A stretch of 64,000 bases of DNA, taken from Bradyrhizobium japonicum USDA 6 (GTDB taxonomy: Bacteria; Pseudomonadota; Alphaproteobacteria; Rhizobiales; Xanthobacteraceae). Under the pieces are notes generated by a model, which worked only from the letters and a program-made list of their open reading frames with translations, was not told where the DNA came from and made no database searches. Shown here in pieces: positions 19,955 through 29,384 of the stretch. Every line of letters begins with the position of its first letter. Position 1 is the first letter of the stretch. The DNA lies in the NCBI RefSeq assembly GCF_000284375.1, contig NC_017249.1, forward strand, positions 2,458,001 through 2,522,000, in the 5' to 3' direction. A program made the position numbers and the translations under genes.

Positions 19955-20578
19955 TTAGCTCCCCCTGCGGGACGCGATATAGCGTCCGACCATTTCGTCG
20001 ATCTTGGCCGCGATGGCGCCGCGCTCCAGCACGACGCCGCCGTCGGCCCATTCGATCCGGCAGTCGCCGGTGGCGATATCGGGCTCGGCCAGGATCACCA
20101 GCCGGCCCTCGAAGCCGCTCTGCTTGGCGAGCCGCTCGACCTTCTCGCGCGCGCTTTCGTAGAGCGCGTCGTTGATGCGCACGACGAGATGCGGCGTCGC
20201 GACCAGGTGCGAGAAGCAGTCCTTGACCAGCGCCATGATCTCGCCGAGCGGTTCGGCAGCGACCAGATCGGCGCACAGCTTGCGCGCCACCGCCACCGCG
20301 ACGTCGACCGCCTCGGTCTCCATCTTGGTCTCGATGTTGCCGATGCCGGCGGCGACGCCGCGGATACCGATGTTGATCTCTTCCATGGCGAGTGCGACGC
20401 GGCGGTCGCTCTCGGCCTTGGCGTCGCGCTGGCCGGCGGCGAAGCCGTCCTGATAGGCGCGCGCCTCGGCTTCCGCGATCTTCTGGGCGATCTCGGCGGC
20501 GGTCGCAGCCTTCTCGCGCGGCGACCGCTCCGGCGCTGCGAAGTCGGTGTCGAACAGGAATTTTGCCGGGGCGCCCAT
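19955..20578 (-). CDS. fliH: Flagellar export regulator FliH
   Basis: A 207-residue protein with a charged, alanine-rich helical N-terminus and the C-terminal FliH/YscL-like domain (VAVARKLCADLVAAEPLGE, then CRIEWADGGVVLERG). FliH dimers bind and restrain the FliI ATPase and link it to FliN. FliH is usually poorly conserved; the call rests on those C-terminal motifs and on synteny between fliG and fliN. Its start overlaps the fliG stop by one base. Confidence 0.88.
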   Translation of the reverse strand: MGAPAKFLFDTDFAAPERSPREKAATAAEIAQKIAEAEARAYQDGFAAGQRDAKAESDRRVALAMEEINIGIRGVAAGIGNIETKMETEAVDVAVAVARKLCADLVAAEPLGEIMALVKDCFSHLVATPHLVVRINDALYESAREKVERLAKQSGFEGRLVILAEPDIATGDCRIEWADGGVVLERGAIAAKIDEMVGRYIASRRGS

Positions 20579-21669
20579 CAGTACACCAGCTCGTCGTCGG
20601 CGCGGTTCTTGGTCAGCATGATCTCACCCTTGGCGGCGAGGTCTTTCGCGAGGTTGACGAGCAGCGCCTGGGCCTCGTCGACGTCGCGCAGGCGGACCGG
20701 GCCCATTGCCGCCATGTCGTCCTGGAGCATCTTGGCCGCGCGCGAGGACATGTTGCCGAAGAAGAAGTTGCGAACGTCCTCGTTGGCGCTCTTGAGCGCG
20801 ACGCCGAGCTTGTCCTTGTCGACATTGCGCATCAGGGTCTGGGCCGAGCCGGAATCCAGCTTCACGAGGTCGTCGAAGGTGAACATCAGCGCCTTGATGC
20901 GCTCAGCAGATTCGCGGTTGTCCTCTTCCAGCGAGGTGATGAAACGGGTTTCGGTCTGGCGGTCGAAATTGTTGAAGATTTCCGCCATCACCTCGTGGGC
21001 GTCGCGGCGGCGGGTCTGTGACAGATTGGACATGAATTCGGTGCGCAGCGTCTTTTCCACGCTCTCGATCACCTCCTTCTGCACCGCTTCCATTTTCAGC
21101 ATGCGGTTGACGACGTCGAGCGCGAGTTCCTCGGGGAAGATGCCCAGCACGCGGGCGGCGTGTTCCGGCTTCAGTTTCGACAGCACGACCGCGATGGTCT
21201 GCGGGTATTCGTTCTTGAGGTAGTTGGCGAGGACCTCTTCCTGCACGTTGGAGAGCTTTTCCCACATGTTGCGGCCGGCGGGGCCGCGGATCTCGTCCAT
21301 GATGCCGTTGACGCGCTCCGGCGGCAGGTACTGCTGCAGCAACCGCTCGGTGGCGTCGAAATTGCCCATCAGCGCGCCGGAAGCCGACATGCGGGAGACG
21401 AATTCGAGCAGCATGTCCTCGACCGTGTCGACCTCGACGGTGCCGAGCGTCGACATTTCCAGCGAGAGCTGGCGCACCTCGTCGTCGTCGAGCATCGACC
21501 AGATCTTGCCGCCATATTGCTCGCCCAACGCCAGCATCAGGATCGCGGCGCGCTTGGGCCCCGTCACCGCTTCGGTCTTGCTGCCCGCGCGGCTGCCCTG
21601 GCGGGCACCGAGCGTCGAGATCACGCTGGTGATGTCGTTGGAGTTGGCGTTTTGCAGGTTGCCGGCCAT
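20578..21669 (-). CDS. fliG: Flagellar motor switch protein FliG
   Basis: A 363-residue rotor protein. The N-terminal domain ([14 protein letters not shown]) contacts FliF. The middle domain has the conserved EHAARVLG motif (in [15 protein letters not shown]). The C-terminal domain carries the charged torque helix near [12 protein letters not shown]. It transmits stator force and sets rotation direction. It is encoded 17 bases after fliF. Confidence 0.97.
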   Translation of the reverse strand: MAGNLQNANSNDITSVISTLGARQGSRAGSKTEAVTGPKRAAILMLALGEQYGGKIWSMLDDDEVRQLSLEMSTLGTVEVDTVEDMLLEFVSRMSASGALMGNFDATERLLQQYLPPERVNGIMDEIRGPAGRNMWEKLSNVQEEVLANYLKNEYPQTIAVVLSKLKPEHAARVLGIFPEELALDVVNRMLKMEAVQKEVIESVEKTLRTEFMSNLSQTRRRDAHEVMAEIFNNFDRQTETRFITSLEEDNRESAERIKALMFTFDDLVKLDSGSAQTLMRNVDKDKLGVALKSANEDVRNFFFGNMSSRAAKMLQDDMAAMGPVRLRDVDEAQALLVNLAKDLAAKGEIMLTKNRADDELVY

Positions 21670-21686
21670 GTCAGTTCACTTCTCGA

Positions 21687-23297
21687 TCATTTCGCGGGTT
21701 CGGTCAGCCATTGGCGGATGATGGCGACGGTTTCGTTGGGGTTGCGCTCGGCGAGCTCACCGACGCGATGAACGGACTGGGCGTGGACCTGGCCCTGAAT
21801 GGTGGCGACGTCGATCGCGCTCGCGGCGCCGCCTGGCAGCAGCGCCTGCCCGGCAGGCGCGGCCTCCTCCGAAGCGGCGGGGCCGGTGAGGGCGCCGGAG
21901 ATGGCGGCGGCGACCTCCTCGGAAGCGAGGATGCGCTTGACCAGCGGCCGGATCACCAGGAACAGCACGACCAGGCCGAGCAGCATCATCACGCCGAGCT
22001 CGACGAAGTACATGACGTCGTCCTTGGTGAACTGCAGCATGCCGAGGAAACCGGAGGGCTCGGCGATCGGGGCGGTGGAGGGGGCGTCGGCAAAGCGCAG
22101 GTTGACGACCTCGACCTGGTCGCCGCGCTTCTGGTCGAAGCCGATCGCCGAGCGCACCAGGGTGGCGATGCGGTCGAGCTGTTCCTTGGTGCGGTCCGTG
22201 TAGGCGAGCTCGCCCTTCTCGTTCTTCGAATAGATGCCGTCGACCAGCACCGCGACCGAGATGCGGTTGACCCGGCCCGCCTCGGTCACCTCGGTCTTGG
22301 TGGTGCGGGAGATCTCGTAATTGTTGGTCTCTTCGGTCTTCTTGCTCTGGTCCTTCGCCGTCGGACCGCTGTTCTGCTGGTTGCCGGGCAGCTCGTTGTT
22401 GACGGTGACCTGGCCGTTATTGTCGGCGGTGAGGCTGCTCTCTTCCCGGGTCTGGCTCGAGCGCAGCACGCGGCCCTCGGGATCGAACTTGTCCGAGGTC
22501 TGGGTGATCTTGTTGAAGTCGAAATCGGCGGAGAGCTGGACGCGGGCGCGGCCGGAGCCGACCACGGAGGAGACGATGTCCTCGACCTGCTTGCGCATCC
22601 GCTTCTCGAAGGCGGTGCGGCGCTCGTCGCCGACCGCCTGCTCCGGATCGGTCGCGGCGCCGTCGGCGAGCAGCTGGCCGGCCTCGTCGACGATCGAGAC
22701 CCGCTGCGGCTTCAGCCCGTTGACGGCGGAGGCGACGAGGTGGCGGATGGCGCGGATCTGCTGGGCCTCGAGCGAGCCGCGGACCCGAACCACGATCGAG
22801 GCCGACGGCTCCGGCGCCTCGCGCGAGAACAGCGGGCGCTCGGGCAGCACGAGGTGGACGCGGGCGGCCTGGATGCGGTCGATGGCGCGGATGGTGCGGG
22901 CGAGCTCGCCTTCGAGTGCGCGGAGATGGTTGATGTTCTGGACGAAAGAGGTGGTGCCGAGCGCATCCGACTTGTCGAACACTTCGTAGCCGACGCCGCC
23001 GCCCTTGGGCAGGCCGCCCTCGGCGAGCTTCATCCGCAGGCGGGTGACCTTGTCCTTGGGCACCATGATGATGCTGCCTTCATTGCGCAGCTCGAACTGG
23101 ATGCCCTGGCGCTCCAAATCCTTGATAATACCCGAAGAATCCTCGACCGAGAGGTCGGTGAACAGCGTCGTCATCTGCGGCGTGGTCACGCGCATGATAA
23201 CGAACGCGAAGAAGCCGATGAGCGCGGCGGTGACCGCGATCATCGCCCCGAACCGGGCGGCGCCGATACCCTTCAAAAAGTCCGCAAGACCTTGCAA
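21687..23297 (-). CDS. fliF: Flagellar MS-ring protein FliF
   Basis: A 536-residue MS-ring protein with one transmembrane helix near residues 14-36 and a second near 428-452. The periplasmic ring-building motifs lie between them (for example YEVFDKSDALGTT and VHLVLPERPLF). The start is assigned to TTG 23297, giving LQGLADFLKGIG with a GGGGCGG upstream; the frame is open to 23345, but the extra residues do not look like FliF. It is the first gene of the fliF-G-H-N-flbD operon and is preceded by CtrA-like half sites. Confidence 0.93.
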   Translation of the reverse strand: MQGLADFLKGIGAARFGAMIAVTAALIGFFAFVIMRVTTPQMTTLFTDLSVEDSSGIIKDLERQGIQFELRNEGSIIMVPKDKVTRLRMKLAEGGLPKGGGVGYEVFDKSDALGTTSFVQNINHLRALEGELARTIRAIDRIQAARVHLVLPERPLFSREAPEPSASIVVRVRGSLEAQQIRAIRHLVASAVNGLKPQRVSIVDEAGQLLADGAATDPEQAVGDERRTAFEKRMRKQVEDIVSSVVGSGRARVQLSADFDFNKITQTSDKFDPEGRVLRSSQTREESSLTADNNGQVTVNNELPGNQQNSGPTAKDQSKKTEETNNYEISRTTKTEVTEAGRVNRISVAVLVDGIYSKNEKGELAYTDRTKEQLDRIATLVRSAIGFDQKRGDQVEVVNLRFADAPSTAPIAEPSGFLGMLQFTKDDVMYFVELGVMMLLGLVVLFLVIRPLVKRILASEEVAAAISGALTGPAASEEAAPAGQALLPGGAASAIDVATIQGQVHAQSVHRVGELAERNPNETVAIIRQWLTEPAK

Positions 23298-23370
23298 GCA
23301 ACCGCCCCGAAGCTTCGACCCGCAACCGAGCGGTCGAGTGGGCAATTATTGCCTAGGTGATGGTTTCGAT

Positions 23371-23388
23371 ATGGTTAACGAAGGTTAA
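23371..23388 (-). promoter_or_regulatory. Putative CtrA binding site upstream of fliF
   Basis: On the minus strand, 74 bases upstream of the fliF start, the sequence reads TTAACC, four bases, then TTAACCAT. TTAACCAT is the classic CtrA half-site; the spacing is six bases between TTAA cores rather than the usual seven. CtrA controls early flagellar operons in Caulobacter relatives, and the adjacent sciP encodes a CtrA antagonist. Confidence 0.5.
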
Positions 23389-23423
23389 GAGCTGGGACAA
23401 AAGTCGCGCCGAAAGGAAACATG

Positions 23424-23458
23424 AAAAAATCGGCCTCGCGGGGCGAGGCCGATTTTCG
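23424..23458 (-). terminator. Intrinsic terminator after sciP
   Basis: A perfect 14-bp stem (23426-23439 with 23443-23456) and 3-base loop is followed on the minus strand by a run of T residues (ATTTTTTCAT). It lies about 30 bases beyond the sciP stop codon and separates sciP transcription from the fliF promoter. Confidence 0.85.
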
Positions 23459-23484
23459 TCAAAAGCTGCAGATTTCCGGATCGC

Positions 23485-23760
23485 TTACTGGCGATATTGC
23501 TGGATGCGGGTGGTGCGAAGACCCGCCAGACCGTGCTGGTCGATGGAAAACTGCCAGGAGAGGAATTCGTCGACCGTCAGGGTATAACGGCTGCAGGCCT
23601 CCTCGAGGGAGAGAAGTCCGCCACGCACAGCGGCGACGACTTCGGCCTTGCGGCGGATGACCCAGCGTTTGGTGCCGGGTGCGGGCAGATCTGCGATCGT
23701 CAGCGGACTGCCGTCCGGCCCGATGACGTATTTTACCCTCGGGCGATGGGGTTCTGTCAT
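23485..23760 (-). CDS. sciP: CtrA inhibitor SciP (DUF1153 HTH protein)
   Basis: A 91-residue helix-turn-helix protein. Diagnostic segments are PRVKYVIGPDGSPLTIADLP and RWVIRRKAEVVAAVRGG, followed by LSLEEACSRYTLTVDEFLSW. In Caulobacter, SciP binds CtrA and blocks its activation of flagellar and cell-cycle promoters in swarmer cells. The start at ATG 23760 gives MTEPHRP as in known homologues; the frame is open seven codons further. Its position between flgD/fliK and the fliF operon places the regulator inside its target cluster. Confidence 0.92.
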   Translation of the reverse strand: MTEPHRPRVKYVIGPDGSPLTIADLPAPGTKRWVIRRKAEVVAAVRGGLLSLEEACSRYTLTVDEFLSWQFSIDQHGLAGLRTTRIQQYRQ

Positions 23761-24023
23761 GGCGTACTCACAAACTCTCAACCACTGAACTCACGCCGTA
23801 ACCCTACGCGTGCGGGCTTAAAAATCCGCTAAGCCTAAGGCTTCAATACAATTCTCGTTGAAAATGGCTGGAACACAGCCGGCCCGGAGGGCTGGACACC
23901 ATGATCCGAGCCGTCCGAGCGGGGTCTTCGTAAATACTTTACTAACGAATGGAGCCGGCGAAGCCCCAACTGTCGTCCCGGGGCGCGCGTAGCGCGAGCC
24001 CATCTGTGGCGATGCGCGCGCCT

Positions 24024-24734
24024 TTAGTTGCTGCTGGTGGCGATGATGCTCTTGACCTGGCTCAGGGTGTAGCTGGCGCCGTCGATGGTGAGCAGCGGCG
24101 GCGACTGGGTCAGGTCGACGGACGACACCACGCCCTGCACCTGCGCGGCGATGCCGACAGTGTTGTTCGCGACGTCCGTGCCGGTGGCCGTGATCGTGTA
24201 CTTGCCGTCGGGCCATTGCGTGCCGTCATTGCCCATTCCGTTCCAGGTGAAGGGGATGTCGGTGCCGGCGGAGGCGGTATATTTGCCGGTGAACACGGTC
24301 TGGCCGCTGGCATTGGCGACGGTGATGTTGACGGTGGAGTCGGTCGGCACGTTGAGATGCCAGGTCGCCGACGAGTTCGTCATGGTCGCGGTCGAGCCGT
24401 CGACCAGCGCGGTCTTGCCGACGAAGCCCAGCGCCTGGGTCGCTTGCGTGGTCTGCTGCAGGGTGACGAGCTGGGACAGTGAATCGTTGGTCTTGAGCTG
24501 TTGCTCGACGCCGGCGAACTGCACCAGCTGCTGGGTGAACTGGTTGGTGTCGAGCGGATCGAGCGGGTTCTGGTTCTGCAGCTGCGTCGTCAGCAGCGTC
24601 AGGAAGGTCTGGAAGTTGCCGGCCAGCGTCGATCCCGTGCTCGAGCTCAGCGAGCTCGACGAGGAGGACGACGACGATGTCGGCGTCGTGCCGGAGACGA
24701 CGGCGGGCGCGGTGGCGGCATTCGTGGTGGTCAT
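24024..24734 (-). CDS. flgD: Flagellar hook assembly scaffold FlgD
   Basis: A 236-residue hook-capping protein. A low-complexity serine-rich N-terminus (around residues 18-33) precedes the conserved FlgD segment FLTLLTTQLQNQNPLDPLD. A C-terminal FlgD Ig/tudor-like region contains FTWNGMGNDGTQWPDGKY. The ATG at 24734 has a GAGGAG site eight bases upstream. It is 13 bases after fliK and surely co-transcribed. The gap to sciP (23761-24023) shows no gene. Confidence 0.94.
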   Translation of the reverse strand: MTTTNAATAPAVVSGTTPTSSSSSSSSSLSSSTGSTLAGNFQTFLTLLTTQLQNQNPLDPLDTNQFTQQLVQFAGVEQQLKTNDSLSQLVTLQQTTQATQALGFVGKTALVDGSTATMTNSSATWHLNVPTDSTVNITVANASGQTVFTGKYTASAGTDIPFTWNGMGNDGTQWPDGKYTITATGTDVANNTVGIAAQVQGVVSSVDLTQSPPLLTIDGASYTLSQVKSIIATSSN

Positions 24735-24747
24735 GTTCGAATACTCC

Positions 24748-26325
24748 TCACACTCTGATGTCGACGCCGCTGCTCGATCCGAGCATGCGGCCGTAACCGC
24801 GCCCGACGGGCGCGGCAGCAACGGTGTCGTCCTCGCTGATGATCAGCCGGCGGGCATTGCCGCCATTGTCGTTGTTCTGGCCGGAATTCTGGCCCGATGA
24901 ATTCTGGTCGCGCAGGCTGAAGGACAGCCCGTTGCTGCCGGTCTTGAGGCCGGCATCGTCGAGCGCGCGCTGCAATTGCGGCGCGTCCTGCCGCAGCATC
25001 TGCAGCGTCTCCGGCTTCTCGACGGTGAGATGCGAGGTGACCTGGCCGTTGCGGTCGACATTGATGCGGACGTCGATGCGGCCGAGGTCGATCGGATCGA
25101 GGCTGATGTCGAAGCGCGTCTTGCCGGCGCGCGCGGCCGCTGCGATCTCGACCGGCACGCCGCTGATCGGAACGGCATTCGTGTTGGCCGCGGTCGCGGT
25201 CAGCGTTGCGGTCGAAGCTGTCGCGGCCGAGGTCGTATTGGTCACCGGCGCCTGGATGGCGGAAGCCGGCTGCGCGCTGGTGTCGGTCGTGGGCACGGCG
25301 GCCTGCGTGCCCGCATGCGCGTGCGTGTTCGCGGCAGTGGGCGTCGCGTCGGTGGCGCCGGCTTTCGCATCGTCCTTCGCATCAGTCGCAGCGGAATCGG
25401 CCTGCGGCTTGGCGGCTTGCGCATGCGCGGTTGTCGCCGCGGTTTGCGTGGCGTTCGCCTTTCCCGCGTCCTGGCCGATATTGGAGACGTCGCTTTCGCG
25501 TTGCGCGGTCGCGACGGCCTTGAACGAAGGCTTCGGCGTGCCCTGGTCGACGGCGGCGACCAGGCCGCCATTGGTCTTGGCATCGGTCGCGGTGCCGTCG
25601 GTCGTGCCGGTGGCGGCATCGCCCAGCGTTGTCGTGGTGTCGGCATCGACCTTGGCGCCTGCGGTCTTGGCGCCCTTGTCGCTCGCCGTGGCGGTGTCGG
25701 TCTTGCCGCCTGCGATCTGTGACGCGGTGGAAGCGCTGGCGGCGATGCCGGCGGCCGCAATCGTCAGCGGCGAGGCGGCGGCATCGCCGGCCTTGCTCGC
25801 GGCCGCGTTCGGATCGACCGGCACCACGGGCGGGGCGACCACGATCGCGTTCGGATCGGGCATAGCGACCTGCGCCGCGTCGGGCTGCACGGCAGCATCG
25901 ACGGTGGCGGCAGCGGTGCCGTCGGTCTTGTCGCCCTTGGCGTCGTCGGCTTTATCCGCCGATTTGGCGTCGGAGGTCTCGGACTTGGCCTTGGTCGGCT
26001 TGGCCGGATCGGCCGTCGCGTCGCTCGCGGTGGGCGCCGATGTGTCGGTGTCGTCGTTTGCCTTGCTCTGCGAGGGCTGGTCGGTCGCGGCGGTATCGCG
26101 CGGGCCCTTGTCCGGGGCGGATGACGACGAGGACGACGACTCGGGCCGGCGCGGCGCGGTGTCCTGCGACGGCGCGTTGTTGCTGATCGCCTGGGTGTTG
26201 CTGTCGACCAGCGAGCCGAAGGAGTCGTTGGTGGACGTGTCTTTGGCGCTCTGCGACCGGGCAGGCTTTTGCGGCGTGCTCTGGATTTGCACGCTGACTG
26301 CTACGTCTGACGCCCGACCGACCAC
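24748..26325 (-). CDS. fliK: Flagellar hook-length control protein FliK
   Basis: A 525-residue protein. About 370 residues are a low-complexity Ala/Thr/Asp/Lys-rich ruler region. The C-terminal FliK/hook domain reads RFDISLDPIDLGRIDVRIN and then VEKPETLQMLRQDAPQLQ. It measures hook length and switches export specificity through FlhB. The start is set at GTG 26325, with AAGAGG six bases upstream, since the upstream open frame lacks coding character. It is followed by flgD. Confidence 0.88.
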   Translation of the reverse strand: MVGRASDVAVSVQIQSTPQKPARSQSAKDTSTNDSFGSLVDSNTQAISNNAPSQDTAPRRPESSSSSSSAPDKGPRDTAATDQPSQSKANDDTDTSAPTASDATADPAKPTKAKSETSDAKSADKADDAKGDKTDGTAAATVDAAVQPDAAQVAMPDPNAIVVAPPVVPVDPNAAASKAGDAAASPLTIAAAGIAASASTASQIAGGKTDTATASDKGAKTAGAKVDADTTTTLGDAATGTTDGTATDAKTNGGLVAAVDQGTPKPSFKAVATAQRESDVSNIGQDAGKANATQTAATTAHAQAAKPQADSAATDAKDDAKAGATDATPTAANTHAHAGTQAAVPTTDTSAQPASAIQAPVTNTTSAATASTATLTATAANTNAVPISGVPVEIAAAARAGKTRFDISLDPIDLGRIDVRINVDRNGQVTSHLTVEKPETLQMLRQDAPQLQRALDDAGLKTGSNGLSFSLRDQNSSGQNSGQNNDNGGNARRLIISEDDTVAAAPVGRGYGRMLGSSSGVDIRV

Positions 26326-26447
26326 GGAAAACCTCTTGGCAACATCTTCGGCATAGGGGGGAGCAAGGAGCGGGCCAGCTCCCTGATGAGATGTTTTGCT
26401 AAGTAAAATCAATTGCTTGGGTGATTTTTGCCCTCGCCGCGAAGGGC

Positions 26448-26462
26448 GCAAAAGCCCCGCCA
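26448..26462 (-). promoter_or_regulatory. Putative sigma-54 promoter for fliK-flgD
   Basis: The minus strand reads TGGCGGGGCTTTTGC, with GG and GC separated by ten bases as in the -24/-12 consensus TGGCAC-N5-TTGC. It lies about 120 bases upstream of the fliK GTG. FlbD, encoded nearby, would be the expected activator. The -24 half departs from consensus at two bases. The rest of the 356-base gap to mnmA shows no gene. Confidence 0.4.
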
Positions 26463-26681
26463 TTTCTGCCTCCCCGGCAAGAATTGCCCTAAGCGGCCGC
26501 CCGCGTGATTGCTTCACCGGAATGGCGCCTATATTAAAGAGCTGCTCTCAGCCGCTTTCGACCGGGCAGTCGTGCCCCCGGGGGAACCAAAGTTCCCGGG
26601 GAGCGTCGATGTCCCGCCGGAAGGCGAAATGTCCAAGTCATCGCGGATCGCGAACGCCGCCGTCACAACGCTTTAAGGCCC

Positions 26682-27863
26682 ATGCTGAACAGTCTGGATC
26701 TCGAAGGCCGTCCTGAGGATACCAGGGTCGTCGTTGCCATGTCGGGCGGCGTCGATTCGTCGACGACGGCTGCGCTGCTGAGGGACGAGGGCTATGACGT
26801 CGTCGGCATCACGCTGCAGCTCTACGACCATGGCGCCGCGACCCACCGCAAGGGCGCCTGCTGCGCCGGCCAGGACATCCACGACGCCCGCGACGTCGCC
26901 GCCAAGCTCGGCATTCCCCATTACGTGCTCGACTATGAGGACCGCTTTCGCGAGTCCGTCATCGACAATTTCGCCGACTCTTACGCGCTCGGCGAGACGC
27001 CGGTGCCGTGCATCGAGTGCAACCGCTCCGTCAAGTTCCGCGACCTCCTGAAGACCGCGCGCGAGCTCGGCGCGCAGGCGCTCGCCACCGGCCATTACGT
27101 CGCCTCGCGCCGCCGCGACGACGGTTCGCGCACGCTGGTCTGCGCCGCCGACAGCGACCGCGACCAGAGCTACTTCCTGTTCGCGACCACGCAGGAGCAG
27201 CTCGACTTTCTGCGCTTCCCGCTCGGCGACATGACCAAGCCCGAGACGCGCGAGCTCGCGCGCCGCTTTGGTCTCGCGGTCGCCGACAAGCACGACAGCC
27301 AGGACATCTGCTTCGTGCCGACCGGCCGCTACACCGACATCATCACCCGCCTGCGTCCGAACGCGATGGACCCCGGCGACATCGTCGATCTCGACGGCCG
27401 CGTGCTCGGCCGGCACAACGGCATCGCCAATTTCACCGTCGGCCAGCGCCGCGGCCTCGGCATCGCCGCTCACGCGCCGCTGTTCGTGGTGCGGCTGGAT
27501 GCTCCGGGCCGCCGCGTCGTCGTCGGCCCGCGCGATGCGCTGAAGATGCACCGCATCGTGCTGCGCGACGTCAACTGGATCGGCGGCGGCGACATCGACC
27601 GCGCCATCGGCGCCGGCCTCGAGATGTTCGTGCGCGTCCGCTCGACCCGCAGCCCGCAGCCGGCCTGGCTGCGCGGCGGCAATGGCCATTACGAAGTCGA
27701 GCTCGTCGCCGGCGAGGAGGGCGTCTCGCCCGGCCAGGCCTGCGTGTTCTACGACGCGCCTTCGGGCCAGGCGCGCGTGCTCGGCGGCGGCTTCATCCAG
27801 AGCGCCGCCGCGAAGCCCGGCACTGCGGCATCGCGCCCGCTCGCCGAAGCCGTCCGCGGCTGA
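26682..27863 (+). CDS. mnmA: tRNA-uridine 2-sulfurtransferase MnmA
   Basis: A 393-residue enzyme that thiolates U34 of tRNA-Lys, Glu and Gln using sulfur from the IscS/Tus relay. The PP-loop motif is AMSGGVDSS (19-27). A catalytic Cys is in PVPCIECN (Cys110 or Cys113) and the second redox Cys in [10 protein letters not shown] (near 207). The C-terminal tRNA-binding beta-barrel follows. It is divergent from fliK and probably monocistronic. Confidence 0.97.
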   Translation: MLNSLDLEGRPEDTRVVVAMSGGVDSSTTAALLRDEGYDVVGITLQLYDHGAATHRKGACCAGQDIHDARDVAAKLGIPHYVLDYEDRFRESVIDNFADSYALGETPVPCIECNRSVKFRDLLKTARELGAQALATGHYVASRRRDDGSRTLVCAADSDRDQSYFLFATTQEQLDFLRFPLGDMTKPETRELARRFGLAVADKHDSQDICFVPTGRYTDIITRLRPNAMDPGDIVDLDGRVLGRHNGIANFTVGQRRGLGIAAHAPLFVVRLDAPGRRVVVGPRDALKMHRIVLRDVNWIGGGDIDRAIGAGLEMFVRVRSTRSPQPAWLRGGNGHYEVELVAGEEGVSPGQACVFYDAPSGQARVLGGGFIQSAAAKPGTAASRPLAEAVRG

Positions 27864-27906
27864 CCTTGCCGAATTCGGCCCCATTTGCTAACGGCGAAAC
27901 AAGTGC

Positions 27907-28038
27907 GCCCCCTCTCCCGCTTGCGGGGGAGGGTTGGGGAGGGGGTCTCTCCACACGCGATATATCGCGAGAGGAAAGAACCCTCACCCGCCACGCTCTT
28001 GCGAGCGTGTCGACCTCTCCCGCAAGCGGGAGAGGCGC
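27907..28038. repeat. Inverted intergenic repeats between mnmA and the methyltransferase
   Basis: Two similar arms, CCTCTCCCGCTTGCGGGGGAG near 27910 and CCTCTCCCGCAAGCGGGAGAGG near 28014, are each palindromic and flank a central GATATATCGC. The arrangement resembles other dispersed alphaproteobacterial intergenic palindromes. A related element is at 29317-29384. Confidence 0.6.
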
Positions 28039-28111
28039 AGACCGAGTTCGCGGCGAAGACCCACATCACCAATGACCGTCATTTATCAGTAGAGTATCCG
28101 GGGCAGGGGGC

Positions 28112-28750
28112 ATGGCAGCAGACATCTCGCGGGCCGGGGTCGAGAAGGCCTATGGCCGCTGGGCGCCGGTCTACGATCTCGTGTTCGGCAAGGTCTTCGA
28201 CGCCGGACGGCAGTCGACCATCGCGGAGGCCGACCGCATCGGCGGCCGCATCCTCGACGTCGGTGTCGGCACCGGGCTCTCACTCTCCGATTATTCGCGC
28301 ACCACGAAAATCTGCGGCGTCGATATCTCCGAGCCGATGCTGCGCAAGGCGCAGGCGCGCGTGCGCGCGCTGCGGCTTAGCAATGTCGAAGTGCTCTCGG
28401 TGATGGATGCGAAGAACCTCGCCTTCCCCGAAAACTTCTTCGACGCGGTGGTGGCGCAATATGTCATCACCGCCGTGCCCGATCCCGAAGGCACGCTCGA
28501 CGAGTTCGTGCGCGTGCTCAAGCCCGGCGGCGAGCTGATCCTGGTCAACCACATCGGCGCGGAGAGCGGCCCGCGCAAATTGTTCGAGCTCGCCTTCGCC
28601 CCCGTCGCCCGCCGCCTCGGCTGGCGCCCGGAATTCCCGTGGGACCGGCTCGTCAACTGGGCCGCCAAGCACGGCGGCGTCACGCTCGCCGAGCGCCGGC
28701 CGATGCCGCCGATGGGACACTTTTCGCTGATCCGCTACGTCAAAGCGTGA
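28112..28750 (+). CDS. Class I SAM methyltransferase, PmtA-like phosphatidylethanolamine N-methyltransferase
   Basis: A 212-residue SAM-dependent methyltransferase. Motif I is ILDVGVGTGLSL, an acidic residue follows in CGVDISEPML, and motif IV/post I is FDAVVAQYVITAVPDPE. The opening (YGRWAPVYDLVFGKVFDAGR) matches Rhodobacter-type PmtA, which methylates phosphatidylethanolamine to phosphatidylcholine, a lipid important in rhizobium-plant symbiosis. Assignment to PmtA rather than a general UbiE-like methyltransferase rests on that N-terminus. ATG 28112 has a GGGG-rich upstream site. It lies downstream of mnmA. Confidence 0.75.
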   Translation: MAADISRAGVEKAYGRWAPVYDLVFGKVFDAGRQSTIAEADRIGGRILDVGVGTGLSLSDYSRTTKICGVDISEPMLRKAQARVRALRLSNVEVLSVMDAKNLAFPENFFDAVVAQYVITAVPDPEGTLDEFVRVLKPGGELILVNHIGAESGPRKLFELAFAPVARRLGWRPEFPWDRLVNWAAKHGGVTLAERRPMPPMGHFSLIRYVKA

Positions 28751-28804
28751 CTGCGATCGGCCGGGCTCGCGCCGCGAGCCGGCGCCTCTCGCCGCGAATC
28801 GAGA

Positions 28805-28846
28805 CCTCATCCTGAGGAGCCCGCGCCAGCGGGCGTCTCGAAGGAT
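28805..28846. repeat. Dispersed CCTCATCCTGAGGAG-type palindromic repeat
   Basis: Contains the palindrome CCTCATCCTGAGG and the pair GCCCGC / GCGGGC, ending TCTCGAAGGAT. It is typical of a repeat found between many Bradyrhizobium genes and is related to the degenerate copy at 17935-18078. Confidence 0.6.
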
Positions 28847-28937
28847 CGGCCGTGAGGAAACCGTCAGCCGATTTCCAGCGCTTCAATTCGCCGTGCGTCG
28901 GCCGGAACCTCCGCATGGCTGGAGACGTTTCCCTCCC

Positions 28938-29300
28938 ATGCGCACGACATCAAACATCATCCTGGCCAGCCTCGTGATCGCAGCCTCAGGCGCCGCGATC
29001 GCGCAGGCCCCGCCCGCCCCGGCAACGCCGCCGCAAGCGACCGCGCCGTCATCGGCCCAGCACGCGGCGAACTGCATGCCGCAGGACCGCCCGAACCGCG
29101 CCACTGCGCCCGACGGCATCACCACCGGCCAGTCCCGGGAACCGCTCGGCGACAAACTGGCAAAGTCCGACGGCGTGCTCTGCCCGCCCTCCGGCGTCGA
29201 CCCCGACATGCACGCCCCGGCTCCCTCGACGGGCGGCGCCATGCCGGTCATCCCACCCCCCGGCAGCCCCGGCGGCGACCCGACGGTGCGGCCGAAATAG
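28938..29300 (+). CDS. Small exported proline-rich protein
   Basis: A 120-residue protein with a clear Sec signal peptide (MRTTSNIILASLVIAA, cleavage near AIAQA). The mature part is rich in Pro and Ala and contains CMPQDRPNRATAPDG and VLCPPSGVDPDMH, with two cysteines. I do not recognise a named domain. Codon use and signal peptide support a real gene. The start at 28938 is chosen because the signal begins there. Confidence 0.6.
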   Translation: MRTTSNIILASLVIAASGAAIAQAPPAPATPPQATAPSSAQHAANCMPQDRPNRATAPDGITTGQSREPLGDKLAKSDGVLCPPSGVDPDMHAPAPSTGGAMPVIPPPGSPGGDPTVRPK

Positions 29301-29316
29301 GTGGTCTCTTCCTTCG

Positions 29317-29384
29317 CCTCTCCCCGCCTGCGGGGAGAGGCCGGAGCGCATCGAAGATGCGATCCGGGTGAGGGGGACTATCCA
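29317..29384. repeat. Palindromic intergenic repeat
   Basis: Perfect palindromic arm CCTCTCCCCGCCTGCGGGGAG followed by GCATCGAAGATGC. It sits just after the exported protein gene and could form a terminator-like hairpin. The same kind of arm occurs at 27907-28038. Confidence 0.55.

Noticed and set aside
21711..23360. Forward 549-codon open frame
   Set aside because: Antisense to fliF; no recognisable domain.
24824..26356. Forward 510-codon hydrophobic-looking frame
   Set aside because: Antisense to the low-complexity region of fliK; its Ala/Val/Ser repeats are a by-product of that sequence.
26673..27884. Reverse 403-codon frame
   Set aside because: Antisense to mnmA, which carries clear catalytic motifs.
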